A stretch of 64,000 nt of DNA, from the NCBI RefSeq assembly GCF_022354825.1, contig NZ_CP031168.1, positions 7,988,501 to 8,052,500 on the forward strand, read 5' to 3'. Below the pieces are notes generated by a model, which had not been told where the DNA came from, did not search any database, and was given only the letters and a program-made list of their open reading frames with translations. This document shows positions 49,292-57,965 of the stretch, piece after piece (positions within the stretch are counted from its first letter, which is position 1; each line of letters starts with the position of its first letter). The position numbers and the translations under genes are program-made. This DNA is from Paenibacillus sp. H1-7. GTDB taxonomy: Bacteria > Bacillota > Bacilli > Paenibacillales > NBRC-103111.

Positions 49292-50590
49292 TTATTTCTT
49301 CTTCAGCTGTTCGATCTGAACGGCCTTGTTGATTTCTTCCTCCGCCTGCCGCAGCAGCGTATTCACATCCGCCTTGCCCGCAGCGAAATCGTCGAATTTC
49401 TGTCGCACGATTTTTTCGCTAAGATCCCGGTACACATAGACCGGATATTTTACCGGATGGCTTTTGACGATACCCGCCGTATTTTTCCCTTTCAGCAGCG
49501 GATTGTCCTGCCCGAACGCCTTCTGGATATCGGGGCTTTTGAGCGGAGATACGCGGCCCAGACGAGATACGTTCATCTGCACCTCGTTGGAGGTCATCAC
49601 CTCCATCACCTGCAGCGCCTGCTCTTTATGCTTCGATGATTTCGTTGCTCCTACGACATAAACGCTCGCATTGCCGAACACATTCGGCTGCTCCTTATAG
49701 TACGGATGCTGCACGACATCCCAGTTCAGCCCGCTTTTCTCCGCTTCGGTAAGCTGGGAGAACAAATTGATGTCGGAGAGCATCGCCACCGTTTGTGACT
49801 TCAAAAATCCTTTCTGCCCGTTCAGCTCGGCGTTGGCCGAAGGGGCGTTGCCCGGAATCGTGTATACTTGCTTGCCAAGCTCGAATACCCTCTTCCACGT
49901 ATCGGTGTTGACGATCGCTTTTTCCGTCTTGCGGTCCACATATTCAAGCCCTAGAGGCTGTGCCAGCCGGGGAACATTCGTTATATCCAGTCCTCTATAT
50001 TGGACGTCGTTCTCTTGTCTCGTCACCTTTTGCGCAATGGCAATCGTTTCTTCCCAGGTCATGCCGTCTTTGGGGTATGCGACCCCGAATTTATCGAAAA
50101 TATTTTTGTTATAGTACAGCGCATGGAAGGTTGTCTCTATAGGGAGTCCGTACAGCTCGCCTTTTTCCGTAACGGCGTATCGGATATCGTTCAGGTAATT
50201 GTCCAGAAAACGGCCCGTATCCAGCTTCCTGCTCTGGAACTGCGGCGTCATATCTTCTATGACCCCCCGTTCGGCGAGAGGCGGCAGGTTGCCGTTAAAC
50301 GTAATGAACATATCCGGAATTTGTCCCGAGGCGATGTATTGGTCCCACTGCTCCAGCTGATTTCCCGAAATGACCTCCAAAGTAATGTTCGGATACTTGG
50401 CGCGCACCGGCTCGATATACAGCTTGTTGAACTCGTCGTTGATCGGCAGATGACTCGCCAGCACCAGCTTCACAGGCTCCGCCGCTCCTTTATCCCGTGG
50501 AGCCGTTTCTTCCTTCCCGCAGCCTGCCGCCGTTCCCGCAAGCAACAGCACCGTCAAGCATGAGGCATGCACTCTTATTCCAGCTCTCAA
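49292..50590 (-). CDS. Extracellular sugar-binding lipoprotein (family 1), orphan paralogue B
   Basis: A 432-residue binding protein with lipobox TAAGCGKE (Cys near residue 24). It shares LYYNKNIFDKFGVAYPKDGMTWEE with its two paralogues in this window. The start is TTG, 7 nt after GGGGGG; no in-frame ATG gives a full signal peptide. First gene of the operon B-oxidoreductase-isomerase-A, divergent from an AraC regulator. No permease genes are nearby, so it must share membrane components with another system. Confidence 0.9.
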   Translation of the reverse strand: MRAGIRVHASCLTVLLLAGTAAGCGKEETAPRDKGAAEPVKLVLASHLPINDEFNKLYIEPVRAKYPNITLEVISGNQLEQWDQYIASGQIPDMFITFNGNLPPLAERGVIEDMTPQFQSRKLDTGRFLDNYLNDIRYAVTEKGELYGLPIETTFHALYYNKNIFDKFGVAYPKDGMTWEETIAIAQKVTRQENDVQYRGLDITNVPRLAQPLGLEYVDRKTEKAIVNTDTWKRVFELGKQVYTIPGNAPSANAELNGQKGFLKSQTVAMLSDINLFSQLTEAEKSGLNWDVVQHPYYKEQPNVFGNASVYVVGATKSSKHKEQALQVMEVMTSNEVQMNVSRLGRVSPLKSPDIQKAFGQDNPLLKGKNTAGIVKSHPVKYPVYVYRDLSEKIVRQKFDDFAAGKADVNTLLRQAEEEINKAVQIEQLKKK

Positions 50591-50663
50591 ACAAATTCCC
50601 CCCGCCTTTGTGAAAACCCTTTCTCGCCTTTATTGTAAGAAAAGCGCCATCTGAATGACATAC

Positions 50664-50675
50664 CTTCAATTGAAG
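50664..50675. promoter_or_regulatory. 12-bp palindrome in a divergent promoter region
   Basis: CTTCAATTGAAG is a perfect palindrome in the 195-bp gap between binding protein B and its divergent AraC regulator. A role as operator is only a positional inference. Confidence 0.35.
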
Positions 50676-50785
50676 CAGGCATATCTTCATTTTCCATCTA
50701 CGAAATGAGCGAAACTAACGCAAAGGCCGGTAATCCGATGGTATACTATATTCATAACAAGTCACCGCGAAGGAGACCGGGCCGG

Positions 50786-51604
50786 ATGAAGCCTCACTTG
50801 CTTTCCGATTATATTCCCACCATTACTTACTACGATTATTGGGAACGAAAAGAGAAATTTCTGCTTTATGAGGACCGGTATACCGATTGGACGCTGTTTG
50901 CTATAGAAGAAGGCGCCATCTACTATGAATTCGGCAAGCATAAAGGTACGGCCTCTTTCGGGGATTTGCTCTTGTGCCCGCCAAATACGAGCTTCCACCG
51001 GGTGGTGGTGGAACCGGCCAGCTTCCATTTCGTCCGCTTGATCTGGACCCATGAGAAGGATCCGCACGCCAACCCCGAAGAGACGGTGATCTCCGGCAAA
51101 ATAACCATGCAAAATACGGAACGGCTCGTAGCGAACTACACTTGCCTGCGCAGCATCCCGATTGTTACCACTCTCGCACAGGGCAATCGGCGCAATCATT
51201 ACGTGCGCGATTTGTGGTATACGTTTTGCTCCGAGGAGGAGCCTGCAGAGCCGTATCCGACGACGCTGCGCAGCCGCAAATCGGACAATCTCATGAAGCA
51301 GGCGGAGAGACGGATCCGCCACAATGCGTTCGAATCGTTCGAGCTTAGGCACATCGCCGCGGAGCTTGGGATGAGTCCGGCTCAGCTGACCAAGCGGTTC
51401 AAAGCCAGCTTCGGATGGACGCCGAGCGATTATTTAACGCATCTCAGGCTGGAAAAGGCACGCTCCCTGCTGCTCGAAACGTATTTGACGCTCGACCAGA
51501 TAGCACAATGCTGCGGCTATGAGAACGGCTTTTATTTGAGCCGCATCTTTACGAAGCAGTATCATATGCCTCCGACGGACTACCGCAAATCGTACCGTGT
51601 GTAG
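50786..51604 (+). CDS. AraC family transcriptional regulator
   Basis: A 272-residue regulator with an N-terminal cupin-type sensor (LFAIEEGAIYYEFGKHKGTASFGDLLLCPPNTSFHRVVVEPASFHFVRLIW) and two helix-turn-helix motifs (FELRHIAAELGMSPAQLTKRFKASFGWTPSDYLTHLRLEKA and TLDQIAQCCGYENGFYLSRIFTKQYHMPPTDYRKSY). I start at the ATG 10 nt after AAGGAG (50770-50775); the frame is open to an ATG at 50705 without a ribosome binding site. It is divergent from the binding protein B operon and is its probable activator. Confidence 0.9.
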   Translation: MKPHLLSDYIPTITYYDYWERKEKFLLYEDRYTDWTLFAIEEGAIYYEFGKHKGTASFGDLLLCPPNTSFHRVVVEPASFHFVRLIWTHEKDPHANPEETVISGKITMQNTERLVANYTCLRSIPIVTTLAQGNRRNHYVRDLWYTFCSEEEPAEPYPTTLRSRKSDNLMKQAERRIRHNAFESFELRHIAAELGMSPAQLTKRFKASFGWTPSDYLTHLRLEKARSLLLETYLTLDQIAQCCGYENGFYLSRIFTKQYHMPPTDYRKSYRV

Positions 51605-51706
51605 CCGGCAGGACTTACGACACCGCAGCAATGGAGCTGCTGCTGTCATGGATTTGCGGAAATTGCACATGTAAATGCACCGTCCCAACAAGGCCAAATG
51701 AACAGC

Positions 51707-54052
51707 TCACCGCCCTCCGGCAATCGTGTAATGCACTCCCGGAACCAACGGGAACCGGTAGGAGCCGGTTCGCTCCATGTACCGATGCGGGACGATACCG
51801 ATTTGATCGCTGAGTATGCACAGGGTGGCGGGATTCCAGCCTTCGTTGCCATGCATAACGGTGGATATCGTTATGCCGTCCACATGGGTGTGCGTATATT
51901 TGCGGCCTTGACCGGCGGCCGTGGTCGTTGGATACACCTCAACCATATAGCCTTCCTGCGGCTCGTGATACACTACGACTCCTTTGCCTCCGATGAAAAC
52001 GGGGATCTTCCACTCCGGAACCGGATAGTCGTGAAGCGTAACCGGACCTTCGAACCGTTCACCCGTTTCGTAATCGATCCAAGAGCCTGCCGGCAAATAG
52101 ATGTCCCGGGCGGACGCCGTACCGAAATCGTTCCCGTACAAAGGCGCAGCCAGCATCGAAGGGCCAAGCATCCACTCGTACTGCCTCGTCTGCCGGTTGA
52201 TCAGTTCATAGGTTGACGGATCGTCGGCATAAGCAATATGCAGAGGGGTCATCGCATGAGGGTAGCCCGTGCGGAACCCCTCCATGACGGCGCTGTAAAT
52301 ATACGGCGAGTACCGGTTGTGCCAATCGGCCGCTTTTTTCACATAGCTCTCGTATTCGGGATGGTTCATATCCCAAGGCTTACGGCCCATGGACATCCCT
52401 GGCGTTACGGCATTGAGCATTGCATTGCGCACGAAGTACCGCTGATAGTTAGGCAGGGTCGGATCGGTCTTGGGCGTCCCTCCCGTAATATCCGGGTACA
52501 GATTGGATGCTCCCGATGCAGCGATATTGAGCAAATTGATCGGAACGCGGTCTTGGTCGAAATGATAGCCTTCTCCGCTTCCGTAGTACGTATCGTTAAT
52601 CCTTATCAGATCGCCCGGCACCGAGTACGCCGAATTGCGCACGATAACGTGCAGATCGCGGTCCATCAGCGCTTCGTTCAGCTTGTTCCAATTGCCGTCC
52701 GCATAATGCTTCGTATAAATCATGGCATCTTCCTTGAAGCCCTGCGCCTCCCACGTCTCCGCCTTGGAGACGAACCAGCTCACCGCCTCCGGATTGCGGC
52801 TGTCCAGAACGTATACCGTGCCGGACGGGAATTGCGCATTCGTAATACGGACCAGTCCGCCTTCCGGGTGCCGTAGGAAATAATCCCTCTCCAGCGCTTC
52901 CTGCAAATACGGTCCGTTGTATACAGGATGATGGCAACCCCCGTCCTCTTCCGGCGCTTTGAGGTGGTTGCGCAGCCCGAGAATGAGCTTGATGCCCCTC
53001 TCCGCAAAAAAAGCCTTCAGCCCCGCCACATCCGGAAATCTCGGATTGGCCAGCCCGTCCGTACGCCCTTCCTCATAGGTGTCGTCCCACAGATTAAAGC
53101 TGGTGGTCGTTCCTTCGTATTTGCCTTTCCGGTCGCCCTTCCAGAAGCCCGAGCCGATAACCCCCCAGGCCAGATCGTAGCCCCGGTCCAAATATTGCTG
53201 TATCGCGTCCTGCACCTCGCTTTGGTAAGAATTCCAGCCGAGCGAGCCGTACGCTTCCCAGCCTACGCGGAACATCGTGTAGCCGGGCCGCTTGTCGATA
53301 TAGCCTTCGGCTTCGCGAACCCGCTTGTAATCGGCGTACAGTTCCGCCATCTCGCCCATGAAATAATACAGCCGGACGGTGCCTTTAGCCCGGCTTGCTC
53401 CGAGCATCGTCTCGGTATCCGTAAAGGCGACGCGCTTCGAGCCTTCCTCGAACAATACCGCGGCGAACCGGTGAGCCGGAAACACCGCGAAGTTGGACAC
53501 AAACCGCATATTGGTCCCCTGATTGACCATATCGCTGCGCCTGTAGCCGGCGAGGTTCGCCCGGTCCCGGGCCGGGATGTCGAGCTTGCCGTGGGCCGGC
53601 GGCTCCTCCGTCGCCACGGTGTCGATCTGCGACCCGTAGTCGCCGAGCCCGTATACCGGCGACATCGGCCCGGTCCTCCCTTCCACGAGGAAGGGAGCTT
53701 CTCCTCGAACGGTGATGTCGAATCGGACATACCGTTCGAAGCATTCGATTCGGACGTCCGCTTCGTGTCCGGCTTCATTGTCCACGACGAAGCGGACCGC
53801 CGCCCCTTCCCAAGCCGCCAGCCGCGCGGACTTCGCAGGTGACGGAGCTGGCCCGTCAGCCCGCGAGAAGCATAGGCCCGATCGGGCGTGCGGCTCCACC
53901 TTCGCCGCCTTGGTGCAACCGGGCTGCTCCAACCCGTACCGAAACCCGTCCTCATCTATCGTCAGCTTATACTGGGACGTGGTTATCTCGAATTGTCGTC
54001 TGTTATGCCGACAATTCATCTGTACTTCTGCTGCCTTGAACTCCATAGCCAT
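51707..54052 (-). CDS. Glycoside hydrolase family 31 enzyme
   Basis: A 781-residue alpha-glycosidase-type enzyme. An N-terminal beta-sandwich with PVYGLGDYG precedes the TIM barrel. Asp442 in GFKEDAM fits the nucleophile position (GxKxD in YicI-like members) and Asp487 in RINDTYYGSG the acid/base; ASNLYPDITGGTP matches the later barrel motif, and LGPSMLAAPLYG the end of the barrel. Sequence around these motifs is unusual compared with ordinary alpha-glucosidases or xylosidases, so substrate specificity is open. No signal peptide: cytoplasmic. It converges with the AraC gene; I see no strong terminator between them. Confidence 0.86.
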   Translation of the reverse strand: MAMEFKAAEVQMNCRHNRRQFEITTSQYKLTIDEDGFRYGLEQPGCTKAAKVEPHARSGLCFSRADGPAPSPAKSARLAAWEGAAVRFVVDNEAGHEADVRIECFERYVRFDITVRGEAPFLVEGRTGPMSPVYGLGDYGSQIDTVATEEPPAHGKLDIPARDRANLAGYRRSDMVNQGTNMRFVSNFAVFPAHRFAAVLFEEGSKRVAFTDTETMLGASRAKGTVRLYYFMGEMAELYADYKRVREAEGYIDKRPGYTMFRVGWEAYGSLGWNSYQSEVQDAIQQYLDRGYDLAWGVIGSGFWKGDRKGKYEGTTTSFNLWDDTYEEGRTDGLANPRFPDVAGLKAFFAERGIKLILGLRNHLKAPEEDGGCHHPVYNGPYLQEALERDYFLRHPEGGLVRITNAQFPSGTVYVLDSRNPEAVSWFVSKAETWEAQGFKEDAMIYTKHYADGNWNKLNEALMDRDLHVIVRNSAYSVPGDLIRINDTYYGSGEGYHFDQDRVPINLLNIAASGASNLYPDITGGTPKTDPTLPNYQRYFVRNAMLNAVTPGMSMGRKPWDMNHPEYESYVKKAADWHNRYSPYIYSAVMEGFRTGYPHAMTPLHIAYADDPSTYELINRQTRQYEWMLGPSMLAAPLYGNDFGTASARDIYLPAGSWIDYETGERFEGPVTLHDYPVPEWKIPVFIGGKGVVVYHEPQEGYMVEVYPTTTAAGQGRKYTHTHVDGITISTVMHGNEGWNPATLCILSDQIGIVPHRYMERTGSYRFPLVPGVHYTIAGGR

Positions 54053-54506
54053 GCTGTTGTGTCTCTCCTCCTATCCTAACGCCCATGGATGAGAAAGTGT
54101 TTGTCCCTGATACCTGTCATTAAACCACGGCATATCGAAATTTCCTCCATGCCGGTATCTCTCATCGGGTATCATGCACGCCATCTCAAAAGATCCTCTT
54201 GGAACGATTCCATATCCAGAGCGCCGTCAAAGCGTAATGTAGCTTCATTGTAAGAGAACGTCCTCGCCGTTAACATAGCCGGAATTATTACAAAGCATAT
54301 CTCCAATTTCCAATACAACGTGCCACTACTACGACTTGCCTCCATTTCCATATCCGTATCCGTATCGAGCAGGTGCAAGCATTCCGCAGCCCTCAGCTCC
54401 CCCAATACCCTCCGAGCTCCGAACACACACCAAAAAAAGCATATTCCCGCCATAAAGGCGAAAATATGCTTATATGCTGCGGCAGCACATGCGTCACAAC
54501 CGCTTG
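54053..54506. other. Intergenic region with short hexanucleotide repeat
   Basis: About 450 bp. It holds a period-6 run (TCCATATCCGTATCCGTATC, 54347-54366) and the terminator of the YvbH gene at 54432-54472. An open frame across 54172-54453 (minus) starts inside that terminator and is not credible. Nothing else recognised. Confidence 0.6.
54432..54472 (-). terminator. Terminator of the yvbH homologue
   Basis: On the minus strand AAGCATATTTTCGCC, loop TTTAT, GGCGGGAATATGCTT, then TTTTT. Confidence 0.9.
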
Positions 54507-55127
54507 TTATTGATTGATGTACTTCTCGAACACGAAACCGAAGTCTTTCACCTTATACTTCTTGCGGGTGTCCACCATCCACGAAAAAGCGGCCTCGTTC
54601 AGCTCCTTGAATTGCTCGGAAAGGCTGTTCTCGTTGTTAACGGTACGGCTGAGCGTAGTCGAAGCGAGCTCCAGGCTCTCTCTGGCATAATCGAGCACAA
54701 TCTCGTTTTCGTGGGTAATCTCGGATATTTTCACCAACGCCTTGTACAGGTCCTTCACTTCTTCCAGATGCTTCTTATGCACATCGATGGAATAGGCGGA
54801 GGAACCGAGGTGGAATTTGATTTCCAAATCCAAATCGATCGTACCGGCGGTTTCCAACGCAACGTCGCTGATTTTGTGGCTGCCGTAGCTGTAGCGGCGC
54901 AATACGCGCTTCTTGCTCACGGCACTCGTGCCGTCCAGATGGATGAAAGCATGGTTCGTAAAACAATATTCGTCCGTCTTGGACTTGATCAAGAAGAAAA
55001 TTTTCTCGCTGTCCTCGTGCATGACGTAATCGTCGCAATCTACCTTGTCGTAGTTTTCAGGCTTGATAACCGAACCGATATCGCTTATGCCAAGCAAGTC
55101 TGACGCCATTTTTCCGAACAAACCCAT
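54507..55127 (-). CDS. yvbH: YvbH-like PH-domain protein
   Basis: A 206-residue cytoplasmic protein. The first 120 residues (ASDLLGISDIGSVIKPENYDKVDCDDYVMHEDSEKIFFLIKSKTDEYCFTNHAFIHLDG...SYGSHKISDVALETAGTIDLDLEIKFHLG) match the bacterial PH domain of B. subtilis YvbH as I remember it, followed by the helical YvbH extension. The function is unknown. Two adjacent ATGs exist; the second (55127) fits GGAG spacing better. It has its own terminator. Confidence 0.88.
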   Translation of the reverse strand: MGLFGKMASDLLGISDIGSVIKPENYDKVDCDDYVMHEDSEKIFFLIKSKTDEYCFTNHAFIHLDGTSAVSKKRVLRRYSYGSHKISDVALETAGTIDLDLEIKFHLGSSAYSIDVHKKHLEEVKDLYKALVKISEITHENEIVLDYARESLELASTTLSRTVNNENSLSEQFKELNEAAFSWMVDTRKKYKVKDFGFVFEKYINQ

Positions 55128-55226
55128 CATTCCTCTCCGCTTGTAATAGAAGACCGGGAGATCCCGCTATCCAAGAAGATTATATCACTCTATACCGCCG
55201 TCGTAGTACCGCTTTTGCACAAAAAA

Positions 55227-56252
55227 TTACGCCTTGCGGACAGGCACCGGTCCCGACGATTTGCGAATGCTCATAACGCCCGGCAGTACAATCTCCTGAT
55301 ATTGCAGCCCTGGATCGGCCAGCTGCTGGCACAAAATTTCAATAGCCATGCTGCCGATCAGCTTGGCGGATTGGTTGATGGAAGTAAAAAAGTCCTGGTA
55401 CTCGTCCGGCAGGAAAGCATACTGCTCGTCAAACACTACGATGCTTATATCTTCAGGAATTTTTAGCCCCTGCTCCTGCACAGCTTTTACCACATTCATC
55501 AGCATGGTAGGCTGTGTAACGAATATCGCCGTCGGCTGCGGCTTGGCTTGCAGCAGCTTTTGGGTCGCAGCGTAGACGGTCACGCCGTTGCCGACCTCCT
55601 GGTAGTGCGAGTCGATCACGGGAACTCCGGCATTCAGCAGCCCGATGCGGTAGCCTTTGATTCTATCCGCATAAGTAGCGCGACGGGCAGGATCCAGGCT
55701 GATACAGCCGATGTGCTGATGTCCCAGCTCAATAAGGTGATCGATCAGCTTAAGAGCTCCCGTAAAATTGTCCCCGCGAACGACATGCGCAGGAAATTCA
55801 TCCAGCCTCTGATCGACCAGAACAACCGGGACGCGCTGATTGATGAGTTCCTCAAGATGCCTGCCCTTTTGCTCATTGCTGACGCTGAACAATACAAGAC
55901 CGTCGACGTCCCGTTGAAGCATCTTGGCGGCAACCTTCATCTCCCGCTCGCTGCTGCCCGTGTTCCCTATGACGATGAAATAATCTTTCTCCAGCGCTTT
56001 TGCTTCGGCTCCGCCCAGAATCCCCATGCCGAACCGGTTTCCTGTCTTGTCCCCGAGAGGCATTAACATTCCGATCATCATCGAGTTATCCTTGGACCGC
56101 TTCAAATCGCTGGCATGGACATTCATTTCTTGCAGTACTCTCAGCACCTTCTCACGGGTTGCCGGAGAAACCGATTCGTAATTGTTGATCACTTTGGATA
56201 CAGTAACTTTGGACACGCCTGCTCTTGTTGCAACGTCTTGCAAATTAGCCAT
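55227..56252 (-). CDS. LacI family transcriptional regulator
   Basis: A 341-residue regulator. The N-terminal helix-turn-helix and hinge read MANLQDVATRAGVSKVTVSKVINNYESVSPATREKVLRVLQEMN, and the rest is a periplasmic-binding-like sugar-sensing domain (GLVLFSVSNEQ, RVPVVLVDQRLD, GHQHIGCISLD, PTAIFVTQPTML). It is divergent from binding protein C, and two LacI-type operators in the gap predict that it controls that gene and perhaps itself. The ribosome binding site (GGGG, 12 nt away) is weak. Confidence 0.93.
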   Translation of the reverse strand: MANLQDVATRAGVSKVTVSKVINNYESVSPATREKVLRVLQEMNVHASDLKRSKDNSMMIGMLMPLGDKTGNRFGMGILGGAEAKALEKDYFIVIGNTGSSEREMKVAAKMLQRDVDGLVLFSVSNEQKGRHLEELINQRVPVVLVDQRLDEFPAHVVRGDNFTGALKLIDHLIELGHQHIGCISLDPARRATYADRIKGYRIGLLNAGVPVIDSHYQEVGNGVTVYAATQKLLQAKPQPTAIFVTQPTMLMNVVKAVQEQGLKIPEDISIVVFDEQYAFLPDEYQDFFTSINQSAKLIGSMAIEILCQQLADPGLQYQEIVLPGVMSIRKSSGPVPVRKA

Positions 56253-56342
56253 AGCTGCGACAAATCCCCTTAAGAAACGTGCAAGGAACGTTTCTATCTT
56301 TTATTTCCCTCATCGTATCGAATGGTTGCCATGTTGTCAATC

Positions 56343-56413
56343 TTCCGGAAAATTTCCGGAAACGTTTTACAAATATACCAGCGATGAGTATAATGGGTCT
56401 TGGAAACTTTCCA
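56343..56413 (+). promoter_or_regulatory. Sigma-A promoter flanked by two LacI-type operators
   Basis: -35 TTTACA (56366-56371), 17-bp spacer, -10 TATAAT (56389-56394). Operator 1, TTCCGGAAAATTTCCGGAA (56343-56361), ends just before the -35; operator 2, TGGAAACTTTCCA (56401-56413), begins at the expected transcription start. Both are dyads of the TTTCC/GGAAA kind. The layout suits repression of the binding protein gene by the divergent LacI regulator. Confidence 0.75.
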
Positions 56414-56447
56414 GAAACATAAATATAACTTACAGGGGGAGAAACAC

Positions 56448-57767
56448 ATGTTGAAAAAATCGGCAATACTGTTGGCAGCGATTTCGCTTTCTGCAAGCGC
56501 TCTCGCAGCATGCGGGAACAACAGCCAGAGCGGCAAAGGGGATGCAGCGGGTCCAGGCACCAGCAAAGAACCTGTAGAGCTGTCCGTGTATAATAATGCG
56601 GGTATTACGGAGGAGCAGTTTAAAGAAAAATTCGGCAATTATATCGCCGAGAAGCTTCCTCACGTGACCATTAAGTTTATTCCGAAGGATAAGAGCGTGT
56701 CTTTGACCGAGATGGTTTCCAGCGGCTCCACCAAAATCGATATTTATATGGACAGCATCGGCCAAATAGGCCTGAAGAGCTCTCTGCTCGATTTGGGCCT
56801 GCAGTATGATATGAGCGACCTGGTCAAAAAGCACAACGTCGACCTAAGCCGTTTCGAGCCTACAACGATCGATGCTATCAAATTGATGGGCGGGCTGTAC
56901 GGGCTTCCGATCAGCAACAGCACCATGGTCATGTACTATAACAAAGATTTGTTCGACAAATTCGGGGTTCCTTATCCGAAGGACGGCATGACGTGGGAGG
57001 AAGTAACCGAGCTATCCAAAAAAATGACGCGCTCCGAAAGCGGAGTCCAGTATGTCGGCTACTCCACCTCCATTGTTCATTACCTGCGTATGAATCCGCT
57101 GTCATTGGTCAATGTGGACCCTAAATCGCTAAAGGCGAACTTTGAGTCCGATCAGTGGAGGCAGTTGGTTCAAACTACACTGGTCGATCCGATGAGCGGC
57201 TCCGGCTACAAGGACAAAGTGAAGGAGCTGGAGAAGAAGTGGTATAAGGTCCCTTATGTCGACGAGTTCTCCAAGAATAAAGACACGGCTATGTTCAGCT
57301 ATATTTATGCAGACTCGGCGTGGCTGAAGGATGTGAACTGGGACGTGGTCTCGATGCCTGCCTTAAAGGAGAAGCCGAAGGTAGGCGCGCAGAGCTACCC
57401 GAGCTACATGTTCATCACGTCGACCAGCGAAAAGAAGGATGCTGCGATGGAGGTCATCAAGCTGTTTATTTCTGATGAATATCAGACCAGTTTTTCCAAG
57501 AGCGGCGGTATTACTTCTCTGAAAAATGAAGAAATCAAAAAAGTATTCGGGCAGGATACGCCGGACAAGACAAAAAACATCAAAAATGCGGTATTCTACA
57601 ATCAATTCGCTCCCGCCACGCCGAAAACGCCGTTCGATACTCATGTCGAGGCAGACGTCCGGGCGCAAATTCCTAAGCTGATCATGGGCGATACCGATAT
57701 TAATACGGCGCTTAGAACAGCGCAGGAAGCCGTCAACAAGAAGATCGAGACCGAGAGCGTGAAATAA
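56448..57767 (+). CDS. Extracellular sugar-binding lipoprotein (family 1), orphan paralogue C
   Basis: A 439-residue binding protein. Signal peptide and lipobox ALAACGNN (Cys near residue 22) follow the ATG at 56448, which lies 7 nt after AGGGGGA. MYYNKDLFDKFGVPYPKDGMTWEEVTELSKKMTRSE and the C-terminal MGDTDINTALRTAQEAVNKKIE show close kinship with paralogues A and B. It stands alone under LacI-type control, without permease genes. Confidence 0.92.
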   Translation: MLKKSAILLAAISLSASALAACGNNSQSGKGDAAGPGTSKEPVELSVYNNAGITEEQFKEKFGNYIAEKLPHVTIKFIPKDKSVSLTEMVSSGSTKIDIYMDSIGQIGLKSSLLDLGLQYDMSDLVKKHNVDLSRFEPTTIDAIKLMGGLYGLPISNSTMVMYYNKDLFDKFGVPYPKDGMTWEEVTELSKKMTRSESGVQYVGYSTSIVHYLRMNPLSLVNVDPKSLKANFESDQWRQLVQTTLVDPMSGSGYKDKVKELEKKWYKVPYVDEFSKNKDTAMFSYIYADSAWLKDVNWDVVSMPALKEKPKVGAQSYPSYMFITSTSEKKDAAMEVIKLFISDEYQTSFSKSGGITSLKNEEIKKVFGQDTPDKTKNIKNAVFYNQFAPATPKTPFDTHVEADVRAQIPKLIMGDTDINTALRTAQEAVNKKIETESVK

Positions 57768-57843
57768 TACAGGCGGGTGCTTACGCCCTCCAGGAGCCTA
57801 TCCCTTTAAGCATGATCCCGCGGAACGGCCGTCAAACAACGCA

Positions 57844-57943
57844 AGCGGAGGGCATCTGCCCTCCGCTGTTGTTCTCGGGAACTTTATATTCACTTTCTAG
57901 CATTTTTGCGAATAGAGGGGCCTCAACAGGCTCCGTTTTTTTT
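57844..57943 (+). terminator. Two successive hairpins ending the binding protein C transcript
   Basis: GCGGAGGGC, loop ATCT, GCCCTCCGC (57845-57866) lacks a T-run; GGGGCCT, loop, AGGCTCC with GTTTTTTTTG (57916-57943) is a standard terminator. Confidence 0.78.
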
Positions 57944-57965
57944 GTTTATGCCGCCACAACTCCCC

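Noticed and set aside
54172-54453. A 93-codon open frame on the minus strand
   Set aside because: Its ATG lies inside the terminator hairpin of the yvbH homologue, there is no ribosome binding site, and the translation crosses a hexanucleotide repeat.
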